In this document: one piece after another, positions 16,910 to 25,835 of the stretch
Position numbering within the stretch: the stretch's first letter is position 1
How the letters are laid out: each line of letters opens with the position of its first letter
From: Oscillospiraceae bacterium
GTDB lineage: Bacteria > Bacillota > Clostridia > Oscillospirales > Ruminococcaceae
Assembly (NCBI GenBank): GCA_017473745.1
Contig: JAFUJP010000022.1
Location: 1-34,430 of the forward strand
DNA: 34,430 bases
Direction: 5' to 3'
Made by a program: the position numbers and the translations under genes
The notes under the pieces: generated by a model
What the model was told of the DNA's origin: nothing
Seen by the model: only the letters and a program-made list of their open reading frames with translations
Database searches by the model: none

Positions 16910-18997
16910 TTATTCGGTGGTTGAGGCATTGACAGAAACTATTGAAGTTCCGCTTTCATCAATGGTTTGCGTTGAATTGCTGTTTATATATTTTTCGGGC
17001 AGGTTTTCATCAAATATACCGCTTATTATATTTATTTTGACCTGCGATGCACTTTCTTCATAAACCTGGAGTGATTTTCCATTTATACTTGTGACCATAT
17101 TTGTTCCGCAATCTATTTCAACAGATATAGGGAATCCATAGTTCGTTTCAATATAGATTGCATCAGCAGTATCGGCAAATCCACTGCCTGTGAACGCCGC
17201 AGGGTTTGCCGTTTCGCCGTTACCGGTTACGGTGGAATTGATAATATTTACCGAACCGCCTTTGACTACAACACCGGTATATCCTGAAAGCGTGCTTTTA
17301 TAAATGGTAAGAGTGCTGTTTTTCTGGGGATGATAGACAGCGGCACCGCCCTCCAAAGAATTACTGATTAAAGTACTGTTCAAAACCTGGATATCGGTAC
17401 CCCATCTTGCATCAGTTGCGGATGTACTTCCGTTGCCGCAAAGCACTATTCCATCACTTTCAAGGGTACAGCTTTCTATAACAATCTGGGTCTTTTGTTC
17501 CGAGGCTGCCCCGTTACCATAGATAAACACGGCGCAAACCGGTACATTTGTTATTTTACAATCCACCATGCGAACAGTTGAATCGGCAGTATTGTTATTA
17601 AGACTGTCGCCAACGAAAACCCCGTATCCGAAACCTTCTATATCAATGCCGTTCATATTAAGTTCGGCTCCGATGGTTCTGATTGCGGCATTGGTTGCAT
17701 TTTGGGCTGTGGAAACAATTTTTCCTCTTTCTTCGGAAGTATTTATAAAAGTAAGGGAGCTGCCGGGTTTTGCTTCGATGGAAGTGGTATTTTCCTCCCT
17801 TGTTATTGTCTTTCCGTTAAGGTCGATAGTAACATCGCTGCCTTCGGGAATGGTGAGCATCTTTGTAATAGATATATCGTTTTCGAGGCTTAAAACCGCA
17901 GTATTTCCGCTATCGATAGCGTTTTGCAAATCTTCGGCAGAACTTACGGCCGTCGGCTCAATATAGCTTTTTTGTGCGGAAATATTGATATCTGCTTCAT
18001 GTATTATTTGTGATGTATCAATCTCGGTACTCTCCGGATTGTTCGCGGCGGTATATGCAAGCTCGCCCGTTTCGGTATCCCAATCCGTTGCCGTTTCGAT
18101 TTCGGAATAGGTGCAAAGATATGCATATATTCCGCAGCCATCAGAATCCGGTGCTGAAATTTCATAATATACCCCGGCGTTGGCGGCTGTTCCTTCTTCA
18201 AAGGAAAGGGTTCCTTCATATCCGTCTTTTTCCGAAAGTTCCGTAAGGAATTGGGCAACGGTGGTGGTTCCGTCAACGGTGATAAGTTCCACTTGCAAAT
18301 CTCCGTCTTCTCCGACAATACTGAAGGTTGCACTATCCAGATCATATTCGATGGGGCGGAGGTATTCCTTAACCTTAACGGTTCCATCTTCTAATTGAGT
18401 TCCGAGGACGTAATACCCGAGAAGGTCATAGACCCAGTGCCATTTAAGGCGCGGGGCATTTGCAACATCTTCCGTAAGGGTCAAGGAACCTTTGCCGAAA
18501 AGGGTATAGGTATAATCCTCTTCGCTGTTGACGTAAACCCGCTCCATGGTTTCGCCGTTGCGGGTGGTTTGGGCATCAACATAGAAAAACAGGCGCTTTT
18601 GCATTTCGGAATGGAATTTCGTTTTTTGAACGTTGACGTTCAGTTCAATTATATCTTCGTTTTCGTTTTGGGCGGTAAGATAAATTGCGCCGCTATCCCC
18701 CGGGGCGACGGTTATCGGGGTTTCGTCTATAATGACTTCGCCCTTGAAGCCCCAGGATTCCACATTGAAAACAAGGCCGCCGGTCTGGACTATGTTTGTG
18801 TACCAGGCGGAAGTTACCGCAAAAAGGATAACAACAGTGAGCACGATTGTGAGCAGAGCAAGGCTTGCCTGCATAAGGATGCTTTTTTGCAGCTTGGCAA
18901 GTTCCCCGGAAGGCGCACCTTTGGAAGCTTTATTATTCAGTTTCAGTTCCTTCATTTGCTTGAGAACATTGAGTTTGTTCAAGTTGAAGTCCTTCAA
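16910..18997 (-). CDS. K: TasA-like N-terminal domain joined to a beta-helix-type region (695 aa)
   Basis: The likely start is TTG 18997, with GGAGG 12 bases upstream inside J; an ATG at 18955 (681 aa) is the alternative but has no ribosome site. Both starts overlap the end of J. A charged cytoplasmic stretch of 38 residues precedes a helix (about 40-61), then TSAWYTN (62-68). The following GGLVFNVESWGF...ITVAPGDSG...LTAQNENEDIIELNVNV is the closest match in the window to TasA/camelysin-type domains. From about residue 365 (VSSAEDLQNAIDSGN) the sequence changes to short repeating beta turns such as TVRMVDCKITNVPVCAVFI, VIESCTLESDGI and VLNSTLISNS, typical of right-handed parallel beta-helix proteins. 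It ends without an anchor. A cell-surface subunit with a carbohydrate-binding or structural helix is inferred. No catalytic residues are recognised. Confidence 0.75.
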   Translation of the reverse strand: MKDFNLNKLNVLKQMKELKLNNKASKGAPSGELAKLQKSILMQASLALLTIVLTVVILFAVTSAWYTNIVQTGGLVFNVESWGFKGEVIIDETPITVAPGDSGAIYLTAQNENEDIIELNVNVQKTKFHSEMQKRLFFYVDAQTTRNGETMERVYVNSEEDYTYTLFGKGSLTLTEDVANAPRLKWHWVYDLLGYYVLGTQLEDGTVKVKEYLRPIEYDLDSATFSIVGEDGDLQVELITVDGTTTVAQFLTELSEKDGYEGTLSFEEGTAANAGVYYEISAPDSDGCGIYAYLCTYSEIETATDWDTETGELAYTAANNPESTEIDTSQIIHEADINISAQKSYIEPTAVSSAEDLQNAIDSGNTAVLSLENDISITKMLTIPEGSDVTIDLNGKTITREENTTSIEAKPGSSLTFINTSEERGKIVSTAQNATNAAIRTIGAELNMNGIDIEGFGYGVFVGDSLNNNTADSTVRMVDCKITNVPVCAVFIYGNGAASEQKTQIVIESCTLESDGIVLCGNGSTSATDARWGTDIQVLNSTLISNSLEGGAAVYHPQKNSTLTIYKSTLSGYTGVVVKGGSVNIINSTVTGNGETANPAAFTGSGFADTADAIYIETNYGFPISVEIDCGTNMVTSINGKSLQVYEESASQVKINIISGIFDENLPEKYINSNSTQTIDESGTSIVSVNASTTE

Positions 18998-19703
18998 GAT
19001 TTTTCAGCTCCTCCATCAGTTCTGCGCGAATTCTTTCGTACATTTCGTTATATTCTTCTTCGGTTATTTCATAGTGGTTTTCTTCTTTTTCGGGGTTTTG
19101 GCCCTGGCGGCGTTCGATTTCGAGCATCATTTCGAGTTCGCTGCGGATGCTGCCGACGGTGTTTTTCATAATAAGCGAAACGAGCACAAGGCAGGGGATC
19201 ACAATGAAGCCCAAAAACCCGATTTTGCTTGTGAAAACAGATAATATATCCGCAAACATGCTGTCATCCCCCGTATGCCAAATAACCTTGCCCACAAAAT
19301 TGGAAGCATCGACATAATAGCCATCCGCCACAAGGTTTGCATCGCCCTTTGTTTCGAGAAGGATGCCGCCAAGTTCGGATTCGGTTATTCCGACGACCCG
19401 ATGGGTTACGATTTTGCCCCAGATTTCGGAAACCTGGGTTCGGAAACAGACGATATCGTTCACCGCGATGGTTTCGATATCCACTTCCTGCGTGACAAGA
19501 AGTGCGCCCACCGGAATGGTGGGTTCCATGCTTCCGGTGACAACACGGAACATCATAAAACCGCCGATGTTAACGTAGCCGTTGCTGAGAACCTGGATAA
19601 CCGTATAAAGGCAAAGGCCCACCGCCATCACAAGCAAAACAGTTATCAGTGCGCTGATCCGCTTTTGAAGGCGAAAATCTTTTTCTTTTAAATTTTCGTT
19701 CAT
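18933..19703 (-). CDS. sipW-like: J: SipW-type signal peptidase I with cytoplasmic tail (256 aa)
   Basis: This is an S26B (archaeal/ER-type) signal peptidase using a Ser-His pair. Ser58 lies in TGSMEPTIPVG and His101 in THRVV, where bacterial type I enzymes would have Lys. Asp121 lies in TKGDAN. One membrane helix (about 17-40) precedes the catalytic domain and a second (about 161-179) follows it. After the second helix is a charged tail of about 75 residues (EMMLEIERRQ onwards), which Bacillus SipW, about 190 residues, lacks. SipW enzymes process TasA-like proteins outside the membrane. The start ATG 19703 is 6 bases after the stop of I, with only a weak ribosome site, so translation is probably coupled. 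The end overlaps K. Substrates are likely I, K and neighbours. Confidence 0.92.
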   Translation of the reverse strand: MNENLKEKDFRLQKRISALITVLLVMAVGLCLYTVIQVLSNGYVNIGGFMMFRVVTGSMEPTIPVGALLVTQEVDIETIAVNDIVCFRTQVSEIWGKIVTHRVVGITESELGGILLETKGDANLVADGYYVDASNFVGKVIWHTGDDSMFADILSVFTSKIGFLGFIVIPCLVLVSLIMKNTVGSIRSELEMMLEIERRQGQNPEKEENHYEITEEEYNEMYERIRAELMEELKNLEGLQLEQTQCSQANEGTETE

Positions 19704-19709
19704 AATATA

Positions 19710-20966
19710 TTACTCATTGCCGCCGGCGAGTTCGATGTTCACGGCAAAGCTTGCGGTGTTTTTGATTGCTTCGCAATCCATATCCGCCGCTTCGATCCAG
19801 ACGAACATTCTTATGCGCTGGGGCACGTTTTGTTCAAGTTTTATTATATATGTATCTTCGGTTGCACCTTTAAGAAGGCTGTTTTTTAAGGCGTATTCTT
19901 TAAGATTCGCCACTTTAACAAGGGTTTCAAGATTGGAAGAATTATCAATGAATCTTCCTTTTGTGACATACGGCGCAATCACACCCTGAAGATAGCTGCC
20001 GTAAAAACCGTTCATTGCTTCCTGCGCATCGGCAAATTCTTTTCCCGTAAGATAGGTCCGGAACTGTTCCTCTATCTTTTTGCTGCCGATTTCGGAAAGG
20101 GACCAGCCGCTTGAAAGCTGAACGGTGAGGTTGCTCCACGGATCATAATTTTCGTCCGTTGAACGGGGAAAGGTCTGTACGTAGCTTCCGTCAAATTCGG
20201 GGTTTGCTGGGTGGGAATCTCCGTTGGGTTCATATATAGTGAATCTGTCGCTTTCGAGATAGATGGTGCCGGTGTTCGGCTCCTGATACCAGCCTTTGAG
20301 GGCGGTGAAGCGTTCATCAAAATAATAGCTTTCGGTATAATACTTCATGGTATCATCGGTAAGCTGAGTATCGTTTGCAAGAAAACCGATGCGGACCGCG
20401 GCGGCGGCTTTGCTTTCGGGTTCAGCAAGGGTATAGCCGGTTTCGTTATCGCTTTGTTCAACAGAAAGGATATCCATAACAAAGCTTCCGCCGGAATCTT
20501 CATCGCCGGAGGAAACGCGGAGAGTATAATCCCCGCTTGGGGAAACGACCCAAAAATCAAGGTAAATATAGCTTCCATCCTCAAGCTTTTCATCGCCGGA
20601 AGGGAGATTTGCATATTCGAGAAAGCTGTCAATCTTTTTTTCGGAAAGGAACCAATCTATTCCGTTGGAGGTTGAAACGGGCGAAAGCCCGCCGAGATCG
20701 GAAAGATAGTCATAGGAATCATGCATTGCAAAATTCATCTTATCGGAAAAATAACCCGGATAGTTATAAAGCGTTCCGTCTTCGGCTTCTTCGGTAAGGT
20801 TGGGCGCAATAAGAATTGTGTTGCCGCCGCCGATGGCAACCTGGATCCCGGAAACGGCTGGGTTCCCGGAAAGGACCATCCATGCATAGGAGGACATTAT
20901 GACCACCGAAACCGAAAGGATCAGCGCCAGGGCCATGGCTATTAACTTGATATAAATTTTAGTCAT
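19710..20966 (-). CDS. I: SipW-type surface protein with WIEAADMDC C-terminal module (418 aa)
   Basis: The start ATG 20966 is preferred because GAGGTA lies 8 bases upstream; the frame reaches an ATG at 20996 with no ribosome site. A helix (about 5-25) is followed by SSYAWMVLSGNPAVSGIQV, the SipW-type site. The mature part is beta-rich, with segments such as YIYLDFWVVSPSGDYTLRVS and KAAAAVRIGFLAND. It ends with RIRMFVWIEAADMDCEAIKN and then FAVNIELAGGNE. That closing segment, with Trp390 and a Cys, matches the ends of E and C and internal parts of D and N. It is immediately upstream of and probably coupled to J, the peptidase expected to process it. No anchor is present. It is likely a structural subunit of the surface assembly. 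Confidence 0.82.
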   Translation of the reverse strand: MTKIYIKLIAMALALILSVSVVIMSSYAWMVLSGNPAVSGIQVAIGGGNTILIAPNLTEEAEDGTLYNYPGYFSDKMNFAMHDSYDYLSDLGGLSPVSTSNGIDWFLSEKKIDSFLEYANLPSGDEKLEDGSYIYLDFWVVSPSGDYTLRVSSGDEDSGGSFVMDILSVEQSDNETGYTLAEPESKAAAAVRIGFLANDTQLTDDTMKYYTESYYFDERFTALKGWYQEPNTGTIYLESDRFTIYEPNGDSHPANPEFDGSYVQTFPRSTDENYDPWSNLTVQLSSGWSLSEIGSKKIEEQFRTYLTGKEFADAQEAMNGFYGSYLQGVIAPYVTKGRFIDNSSNLETLVKVANLKEYALKNSLLKGATEDTYIIKLEQNVPQRIRMFVWIEAADMDCEAIKNTASFAVNIELAGGNE

Positions 20967-21021
20967 AGGCGTTACCTCGTTTTTTTGCTGTTCCATACGG
21001 CGGCTTTTGTTTTGTTATTGC

Positions 21022-23040
21022 TTATCTTCTTGCGGCGCGGGCGGCAAGGCGGCGCCGGCGTTCAAGCTCGCGCTGTTCTTTTTCGGCCGCTATGCGGCGG
21101 TTTTCTGCTTCGCGAAGGGCAAGCCTTTCTTCAAGCGAATTGAGGAAAACGACGATTTCTTCGCGGAAGGGTTCGGTTTGGGCGGTATCTTTTTCGTCCT
21201 GTTCGCGAAGGCGTTCTTCTTCAAGGCGGGCTGCTTCTTCCGCAAGTTTTCTTTCGAGGCGGAATTTTTCGCGGGCTTCGCGTTTTTGCTGTTCGGCTTC
21301 GATTTTGCGCTGTTCGGCTTCTTCCATAAGCCTTGCGGTTTCTGCAAAGGCGGCCATTTCTTTTTCATAAGCGGCGGAAGATTTTTCTCTTTCGGCAAGG
21401 CTTTTTTCAAGATTTTCGAAAAGATGTCTGACTTCACTTTGGAAGAGTTCGAGACGGCGTTCTTCTTCGGCCTGTTTTTCGACAAGAATTTGCTGAGCAC
21501 GCTGTTCGGCGGCTTCTTTTTCGAGGCGAAGACGTTCTTCTTCGGCGGCTTTTCGCTGTTTTTCTTCTTCGGCAAGGCGTTTTGCTTCTTCGAAGGCTTT
21601 GATTTCTTCGAGGCGTTTTGCAACGGCCGCTTCGCGATTTTGGAGCCTTTGGTCAAAGTTTTCTTTGAACCAATCGAGTTCTTGCTGGAAGAGTTTGCAG
21701 CGGCGGCGATCTTCGGCTTCGCGTTCCATCTGTTCGGTGCGAAGGCGCTGTTCCTCTGCTTCTTTTTCGAGGCGGAGACGTTCTTTTTCGGCTTCTTTTT
21801 CTTTTTTGATGCGTTCTTTTTCGGCCGCTTCTTCCCTTTTGATGCGTTCCTGCTCTTCTTTTTTGCGGCGTTCCTGTTCTTCGACAAGGCGGCGGCGTTC
21901 GGCTTCTTCTTCGAGCATGAGCTGTTCTTTGGTAAGTTCTTCGATAAGCACCTTGCGGATTTCGATATCCGGAAGGTCGTAATCTTCGGTAAGTTCTTCG
22001 ATTATTTCTTTTACGAACTTAGGTTTAAGGGCGCGTTTTTTGCTTCTTGAAGGAGCGGGAACGCGGCGGTCTTTTTCATCTTCGAGATAGCCTTTCAAAA
22101 TAAGGTAATTGAAAAGGACGTTGTGATAAATATCCCTTTGCATAACCTCGTTTATCTGGGGATTTTGTTCAACAACCTTGATGGTATAGCCGATATCGTT
22201 ATAGCTTCGGAGGAATTCGAGAAGGGCAACGATTTTGCGGTAGTTGGGGTTCTTTTTAAGAATATTGGTTTTTGTGATCGCGCCCTTTGTTCGCGGCAGT
22301 TTTTCCATTTGCTGGGCAAACTGGCTTTGCATAAGAACGCTTAAAATTCGGTAAATTTTCGAGATTTTTCCGAAAACGTCGCTGTTTTTATCATCGGTTT
22401 CGATGGCGCTGTCGATTTCTTTGATATGCATATACATATCAAGATGAACAAGTTCGGTTGCGGTTTCCATAGTGGAATCGACCTTTAGCTTTGCGCCGAA
22501 TTCATCGCTCATGGCACTGAACAAAGCGTCGTGGCGGATTTTGACAAACTGATAGGCCGCTTCCATCGCGGTGAAGACAAGGCGGTTTTCATAAAGACCG
22601 ACGCTGTCTTCGCGGTATTTTTGCATCAGCTTGCTTGGGCGCACATCGCCGGTTTGCTCATCGAATTTTTCGACAAGGGCCGCATGCTGGGAAAGATGGC
22701 GAACAACATCTGCGCCGGCTTTTTTTGCGTTTGCGACGTTTACGATAAGTTCATCTTCGCGAATAATGTTCCTTGGGCTTGAAACAATGTTCTGGATAGC
22801 CGGAAGGCTTTCTTCGATCATATCGACCCAGCTTAAATCGACGGTTTTTTCCATTTTTCTGTTTGAAAACTGGAACTGGTTTTCCGCATGGGAAACAGCA
22901 TCCATGAAAAATTCATAGAATTCCGTGCTGCCAAGAGCCCTTATGACACTTTTGGTGTATTTTTGATAAAGAGGATCAATAAGAGAATCCTTCTTTTTTG
23001 CTCCGGCTGCACCGGCGTTTTTCTTTGTGGAAGCTGCCAC
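21022..23040 (-). CDS. H: DUF2357-like protein with long C-terminal coiled coil (672 aa), partner of the AAA+ ATPase
   Basis: The start is GTG 23040, with AAGGAGAG about 8 bases upstream. Residues about 20-345 form a helical globular domain. It has segments I associate with DUF2357, the domain found with McrB-like ATPases: EESLPAIQNIVSSPRNII, then VRHLSQHAALV, RPSKLMQKYRED, and YENRLVFTAMEAAYQFV (150-166). DUF2357 proteins usually continue into a PD-(D/E)XK nuclease; none is visible here. Instead residues about 365-672 are a highly charged coiled coil of Glu/Arg/Lys/Ala (for example EEAERRRLVEEQERRKKEEQ), ending in an Arg/Ala-rich tail. There is no signal peptide or membrane helix, so it is cytoplasmic. 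It lies 25 bases after G and probably forms a complex with it. A scaffold at the inner face of the membrane is inferred. Confidence 0.68.
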   Translation of the reverse strand: MAASTKKNAGAAGAKKKDSLIDPLYQKYTKSVIRALGSTEFYEFFMDAVSHAENQFQFSNRKMEKTVDLSWVDMIEESLPAIQNIVSSPRNIIREDELIVNVANAKKAGADVVRHLSQHAALVEKFDEQTGDVRPSKLMQKYREDSVGLYENRLVFTAMEAAYQFVKIRHDALFSAMSDEFGAKLKVDSTMETATELVHLDMYMHIKEIDSAIETDDKNSDVFGKISKIYRILSVLMQSQFAQQMEKLPRTKGAITKTNILKKNPNYRKIVALLEFLRSYNDIGYTIKVVEQNPQINEVMQRDIYHNVLFNYLILKGYLEDEKDRRVPAPSRSKKRALKPKFVKEIIEELTEDYDLPDIEIRKVLIEELTKEQLMLEEEAERRRLVEEQERRKKEEQERIKREEAAEKERIKKEKEAEKERLRLEKEAEEQRLRTEQMEREAEDRRRCKLFQQELDWFKENFDQRLQNREAAVAKRLEEIKAFEEAKRLAEEEKQRKAAEEERLRLEKEAAEQRAQQILVEKQAEEERRLELFQSEVRHLFENLEKSLAEREKSSAAYEKEMAAFAETARLMEEAEQRKIEAEQQKREAREKFRLERKLAEEAARLEEERLREQDEKDTAQTEPFREEIVVFLNSLEERLALREAENRRIAAEKEQRELERRRRLAARAARR

Positions 23041-23065
23041 GCGTTATCTCTCCTTTCATGGAGAA

Positions 23066-24655
23066 TTACATATTCTTTTTAAGCTGCTCTATATAATCCT
23101 TGCAAATTGCCATGGAGTTTTTGCCGAAAACTTTATCGAGATAGGTGCTGAACTTGGTAAGTTCATCCCGCATAAAGCCAAGGCTTAAGGATTCGAACTT
23201 ACGAAGAACTTTTTTGGCGACGATAAAATCTATGGCCTGGATTTCGGTTCCGCCGCAGCCGATGAAGCAGGGGACGTAATCCCTTATCTGTTTCATGATA
23301 CGGTTACCGAAGGCAAGGCGGAAGTTTTTTATAAGATAGGCATTGATAAGTTCGAGCTTATCAAGGCTTTCCTGCGAGATGGGGTAGTTTTTCTTTGCTT
23401 CATCGAAAAGGGCGTTGAGATGATCGGTGGAAACATAGACCGGCGGGGTCATTTCGCACTCGAATGCATCGGCACGGCTGTCGAGGTCTATGGGGATAGC
23501 ACGGTCGTAAACTTTATCCGCGACGGCGAAGGTGGAGTCATCGTTGTTGATGGTGCCGATGATCCACATATTATTTGTTATCTGGATTTTGCCGCCTTCG
23601 ATAAGGCAGGGGTCGTTATCCCAAACGGCGGTTACGATATCGACCTTCCATTCTTCCTGAAGGGGCATTTCGAGAATCGAGAGCATTTCTGCAAAGTAAT
23701 ACTCGACACGGGCGATATTCATTTCGTCGAGGATAACAAGGTGGGGGTCGCGGTAATAGTTACATTCATAAATTGCCTGAAGGAATTCGGTTTCGGAATA
23801 CCTTTTGGTAAATTCGTTGAAATAGCCGTAAAGTTCGGTTCTTTCACGCCAGGAAGGCTGGACGGAAACAACGGTCGTATCCTTTTGTACGAATTTGCCG
23901 AAGGCATAGGGAAGCGAGGTTTTACCTGTACCGGAAATACCCTGAAGGATTATGATACGGCTTGTTCCGAGGGATGCGATAAAATAGCGCATCATATCAA
24001 GATCATAATAGAGCTTTAATTGGGAAGCGGCAAACTTTCTGAACTGTTCACAGAACTGTTCGAGAGTTATTTCGTTATCATAAGTCGGGGTTACGTATTC
24101 GGTTTTATAATAGTTATCGACATTGGTAAGGCGGAAGAAGCGGCTTTCGGAAGGATCCACACAGGGGGATTCGAAAGTGTTGCGGTTTGAAACCGGAACA
24201 AGGGCTTCTTCGCCTTCTTCGGAAGGTTCGCCTTCGGATTCCTCTTCGCCTTCGGGGTTTTCTTCTTCATCAAGGGGTTCGCGATCGCCCATTTTCATGG
24301 CAAGGATCTTATCTTTTTCATAATTGGAACGGAGAAGATCGCGCCGAAGGGTGCGAACTTCTGCGGCCATTTTTTCGTATTCCTTGCGGGAAATTCCGCC
24401 GAAAAAGATTTTTCGGATAAGTTTGCCGATGAAATAAATTATCAAACAGCAAAGCGCAACGATCATTATATTTGCAACAAGCAGCATGACCCAATCGGTT
24501 GTGCTGAAAGAATCGCTGTGGCTTTTGATAATATTCATTCGCATGGGGAAGTTGAACAGGTAGTTCAGGAAATTGAAGACGGCGCTTATGACGTCAACAA
24601 ATGCCTGGAAAACCTGCCCTATATCCTCTGTAAAATAGTTAAAGAAATTATTCAT
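23066..24655 (-). CDS. G: membrane-anchored McrB-like AAA+ ATPase (529 aa)
   Basis: The start ATG 24655 has TAGGAGAG 4 bases upstream. An N-terminal part with amphipathic and hydrophobic segments includes a clear membrane helix (about 56-80). A charged acidic linker follows (about 100-155). The ATPase domain is C-terminal: Walker A GISGTGKTS (239-247), Walker B HLVILDEMNIARVEYYF (305-321), and IIGTINNDDSTFAVADKVYDRA-type sensor region from 365, which corresponds to the GTMNTADRS...LDxALRRRF part of McrB. McrB enzymes are nucleotide-driven motors for a DNA nuclease. The membrane anchor, the acidic linker and the position between a signal peptidase (F) and a coiled-coil partner (H) point away from DNA restriction and towards work at the membrane. 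Nucleotide preference (ATP or GTP) cannot be told. Confidence 0.82.
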   Translation of the reverse strand: MNNFFNYFTEDIGQVFQAFVDVISAVFNFLNYLFNFPMRMNIIKSHSDSFSTTDWVMLLVANIMIVALCCLIIYFIGKLIRKIFFGGISRKEYEKMAAEVRTLRRDLLRSNYEKDKILAMKMGDREPLDEEENPEGEEESEGEPSEEGEEALVPVSNRNTFESPCVDPSESRFFRLTNVDNYYKTEYVTPTYDNEITLEQFCEQFRKFAASQLKLYYDLDMMRYFIASLGTSRIIILQGISGTGKTSLPYAFGKFVQKDTTVVSVQPSWRERTELYGYFNEFTKRYSETEFLQAIYECNYYRDPHLVILDEMNIARVEYYFAEMLSILEMPLQEEWKVDIVTAVWDNDPCLIEGGKIQITNNMWIIGTINNDDSTFAVADKVYDRAIPIDLDSRADAFECEMTPPVYVSTDHLNALFDEAKKNYPISQESLDKLELINAYLIKNFRLAFGNRIMKQIRDYVPCFIGCGGTEIQAIDFIVAKKVLRKFESLSLGFMRDELTKFSTYLDKVFGKNSMAICKDYIEQLKKNM

Positions 24656-24684
24656 GCTTCTCTCCTATTTTCTTCGAAGGATAA

Positions 24685-25764
24685 TCAGACTTCGACTGCT
24701 TCCTCCGTTTTTTCTGCCGGTTCCTCGGTTGCGGGTTCCTCTGCGGGAGCTTCTTCTGCGGTTTCTTCCGCAACTTCTTCGGCAACAAGTTCTGCGGCGG
24801 GTTCTTCGGTTATTTCTTCCGCAGCAAGCTCCTCTGTGGGCTGTTCGGTAGCGACAGGCGCCGGTACAGCGGGTTGCTCAGCAACAGGAGCAGCGGGTGC
24901 AGCGGGTTGCTCAACAACAGGAGCCGGTGCGGGTTCTGCCGGTGCGGGTGCGGGCTGTGCCGCTTGCTGGGCGGCCATGGAAGCCATGATTTCCGCTCTC
25001 AGACGTTCGCGAATTTCGGCTTCCATCTTTGCGCGGGCTTCGGCCTGGGCATCCAATTGCTGCTGCTGTTTTTTCTGCTGTTCTTCGATAAGGTCTTCGG
25101 TGCGGCCACGTTCCTGTTCGAATTTGATGCGGTTTTTGACGTTCTGGTATTCAAAGAGAACGCGGAAGAACTGAACAAGATGGAACAGGAAGAACAGGAA
25201 CACCGGGATAACGATAACGATAAGGAAGCCGGTGCTTGTCTGCAAATAATCGAAAACTTTGCCGATGCCAGCAACGCGGAAGGCATATTTACCGACAATT
25301 TCGGATTCGTGGACGGTAAGAGGGTCGGCGGAGGTGTTGTTATCACCTTTGGTGGCGAAGATAAGATAGCCGCCGCCATCATAAATCTCGAAGATTCTAT
25401 GGGTGTTGAGAACTCGTTCGCCGTTGATAACGGTCCAATAGGTTATGATATCATCTTTGCGAAGTTCGCCGGGGTCTTTAACTCCCACGTCGAAAATAAG
25501 GTCGCCGGGCAAAAGGGTCGGATACATAGATTCGGTCTGGATGGAGAACATCCGGATGCCGAAGACATTCGGGACGCCGTTGCCGGAGGTGGAAACATAG
25601 GAAACATAGGTGCAGATTGCCGCAAGAGCGATTGCAAGAACAAGAATGACATTCACGATGGTGTTAAGAATGCGTTTGCCTTTGCTTTCTTCTTCCACAA
25701 CTTTAACTTCGCCCTCCGCTTCTGCGGGGCTGGGTACTGCGGTCCTTTCTTTTTCGTTTTTCAT
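24685..25764 (-). CDS. sipW-like: F: second SipW-type signal peptidase I with long coiled-coil and Pro/Ala/Glu-rich tail (359 aa)
   Basis: The catalytic features of S26B signal peptidases are present: Ser79 in TESMYPTLLPGD, His122 in NTHRI and Asp141 in TKGDNN. Membrane helices lie at about 32-55 and 179-200. The tail, about 155 residues, has a charged helical part (EFQNV-type start near 206, then EQERGRTEDLIEEQQKKQQQ and RERLRAEIMASMAAQ). It then becomes a repetitive Pro/Ala/Val/Glu-rich stretch to the end. Standard SipW enzymes stop shortly after the second helix. The tail faces the cytoplasm and could tether the enzyme to H or G. The start ATG 25764 has AAGGGAG 9 bases upstream. It lies 71 bases after E and 29 before G. 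It differs from J in sequence, so the two are not a recent duplication. Confidence 0.9.
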   Translation of the reverse strand: MKNEKERTAVPSPAEAEGEVKVVEEESKGKRILNTIVNVILVLAIALAAICTYVSYVSTSGNGVPNVFGIRMFSIQTESMYPTLLPGDLIFDVGVKDPGELRKDDIITYWTVINGERVLNTHRIFEIYDGGGYLIFATKGDNNTSADPLTVHESEIVGKYAFRVAGIGKVFDYLQTSTGFLIVIVIPVFLFFLFHLVQFFRVLFEYQNVKNRIKFEQERGRTEDLIEEQQKKQQQQLDAQAEARAKMEAEIRERLRAEIMASMAAQQAAQPAPAPAEPAPAPVVEQPAAPAAPVAEQPAVPAPVATEQPTEELAAEEITEEPAAELVAEEVAEETAEEAPAEEPATEEPAEKTEEAVEV

Positions 25765-25792
25765 GGGGGTTTGCTCCCTTCTTTTCTTTTAG

Positions 25793-25825
25793 ATTATATA
25801 TAAAAGCAATACTCTGCGATTGCAA
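25793..25825 (-). promoter_or_regulatory. Possible internal promoter before F (TTGCAA-N17-TATATA)
   Basis: On the minus strand TTGCAA (25820-25825) is 17 bases from TATATA (25797-25802), which runs on into TATAAT (25793-25798). Each box matches the consensus at four of six positions. It sits in the 71-base gap before the signal peptidase, ATPase and coiled-coil genes and could supply them with extra transcript. Weak evidence. Confidence 0.3.
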
Positions 25826-25835
25826 ATTACTGCGA

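Noticed and set aside
21007..22050. Phe-rich plus-strand frame of 347 codons
   Set aside because: It is the complement of the Glu/Lys/Arg coiled-coil codons (GAA/AAG to TTC/CTT) of H.
21022..24655. McrBC-type restriction system
   Set aside because: The ATPase resembles McrB, but there is no visible nuclease core, no DNA-binding N-domain, G has a membrane helix, and all neighbours are surface or secretion genes.
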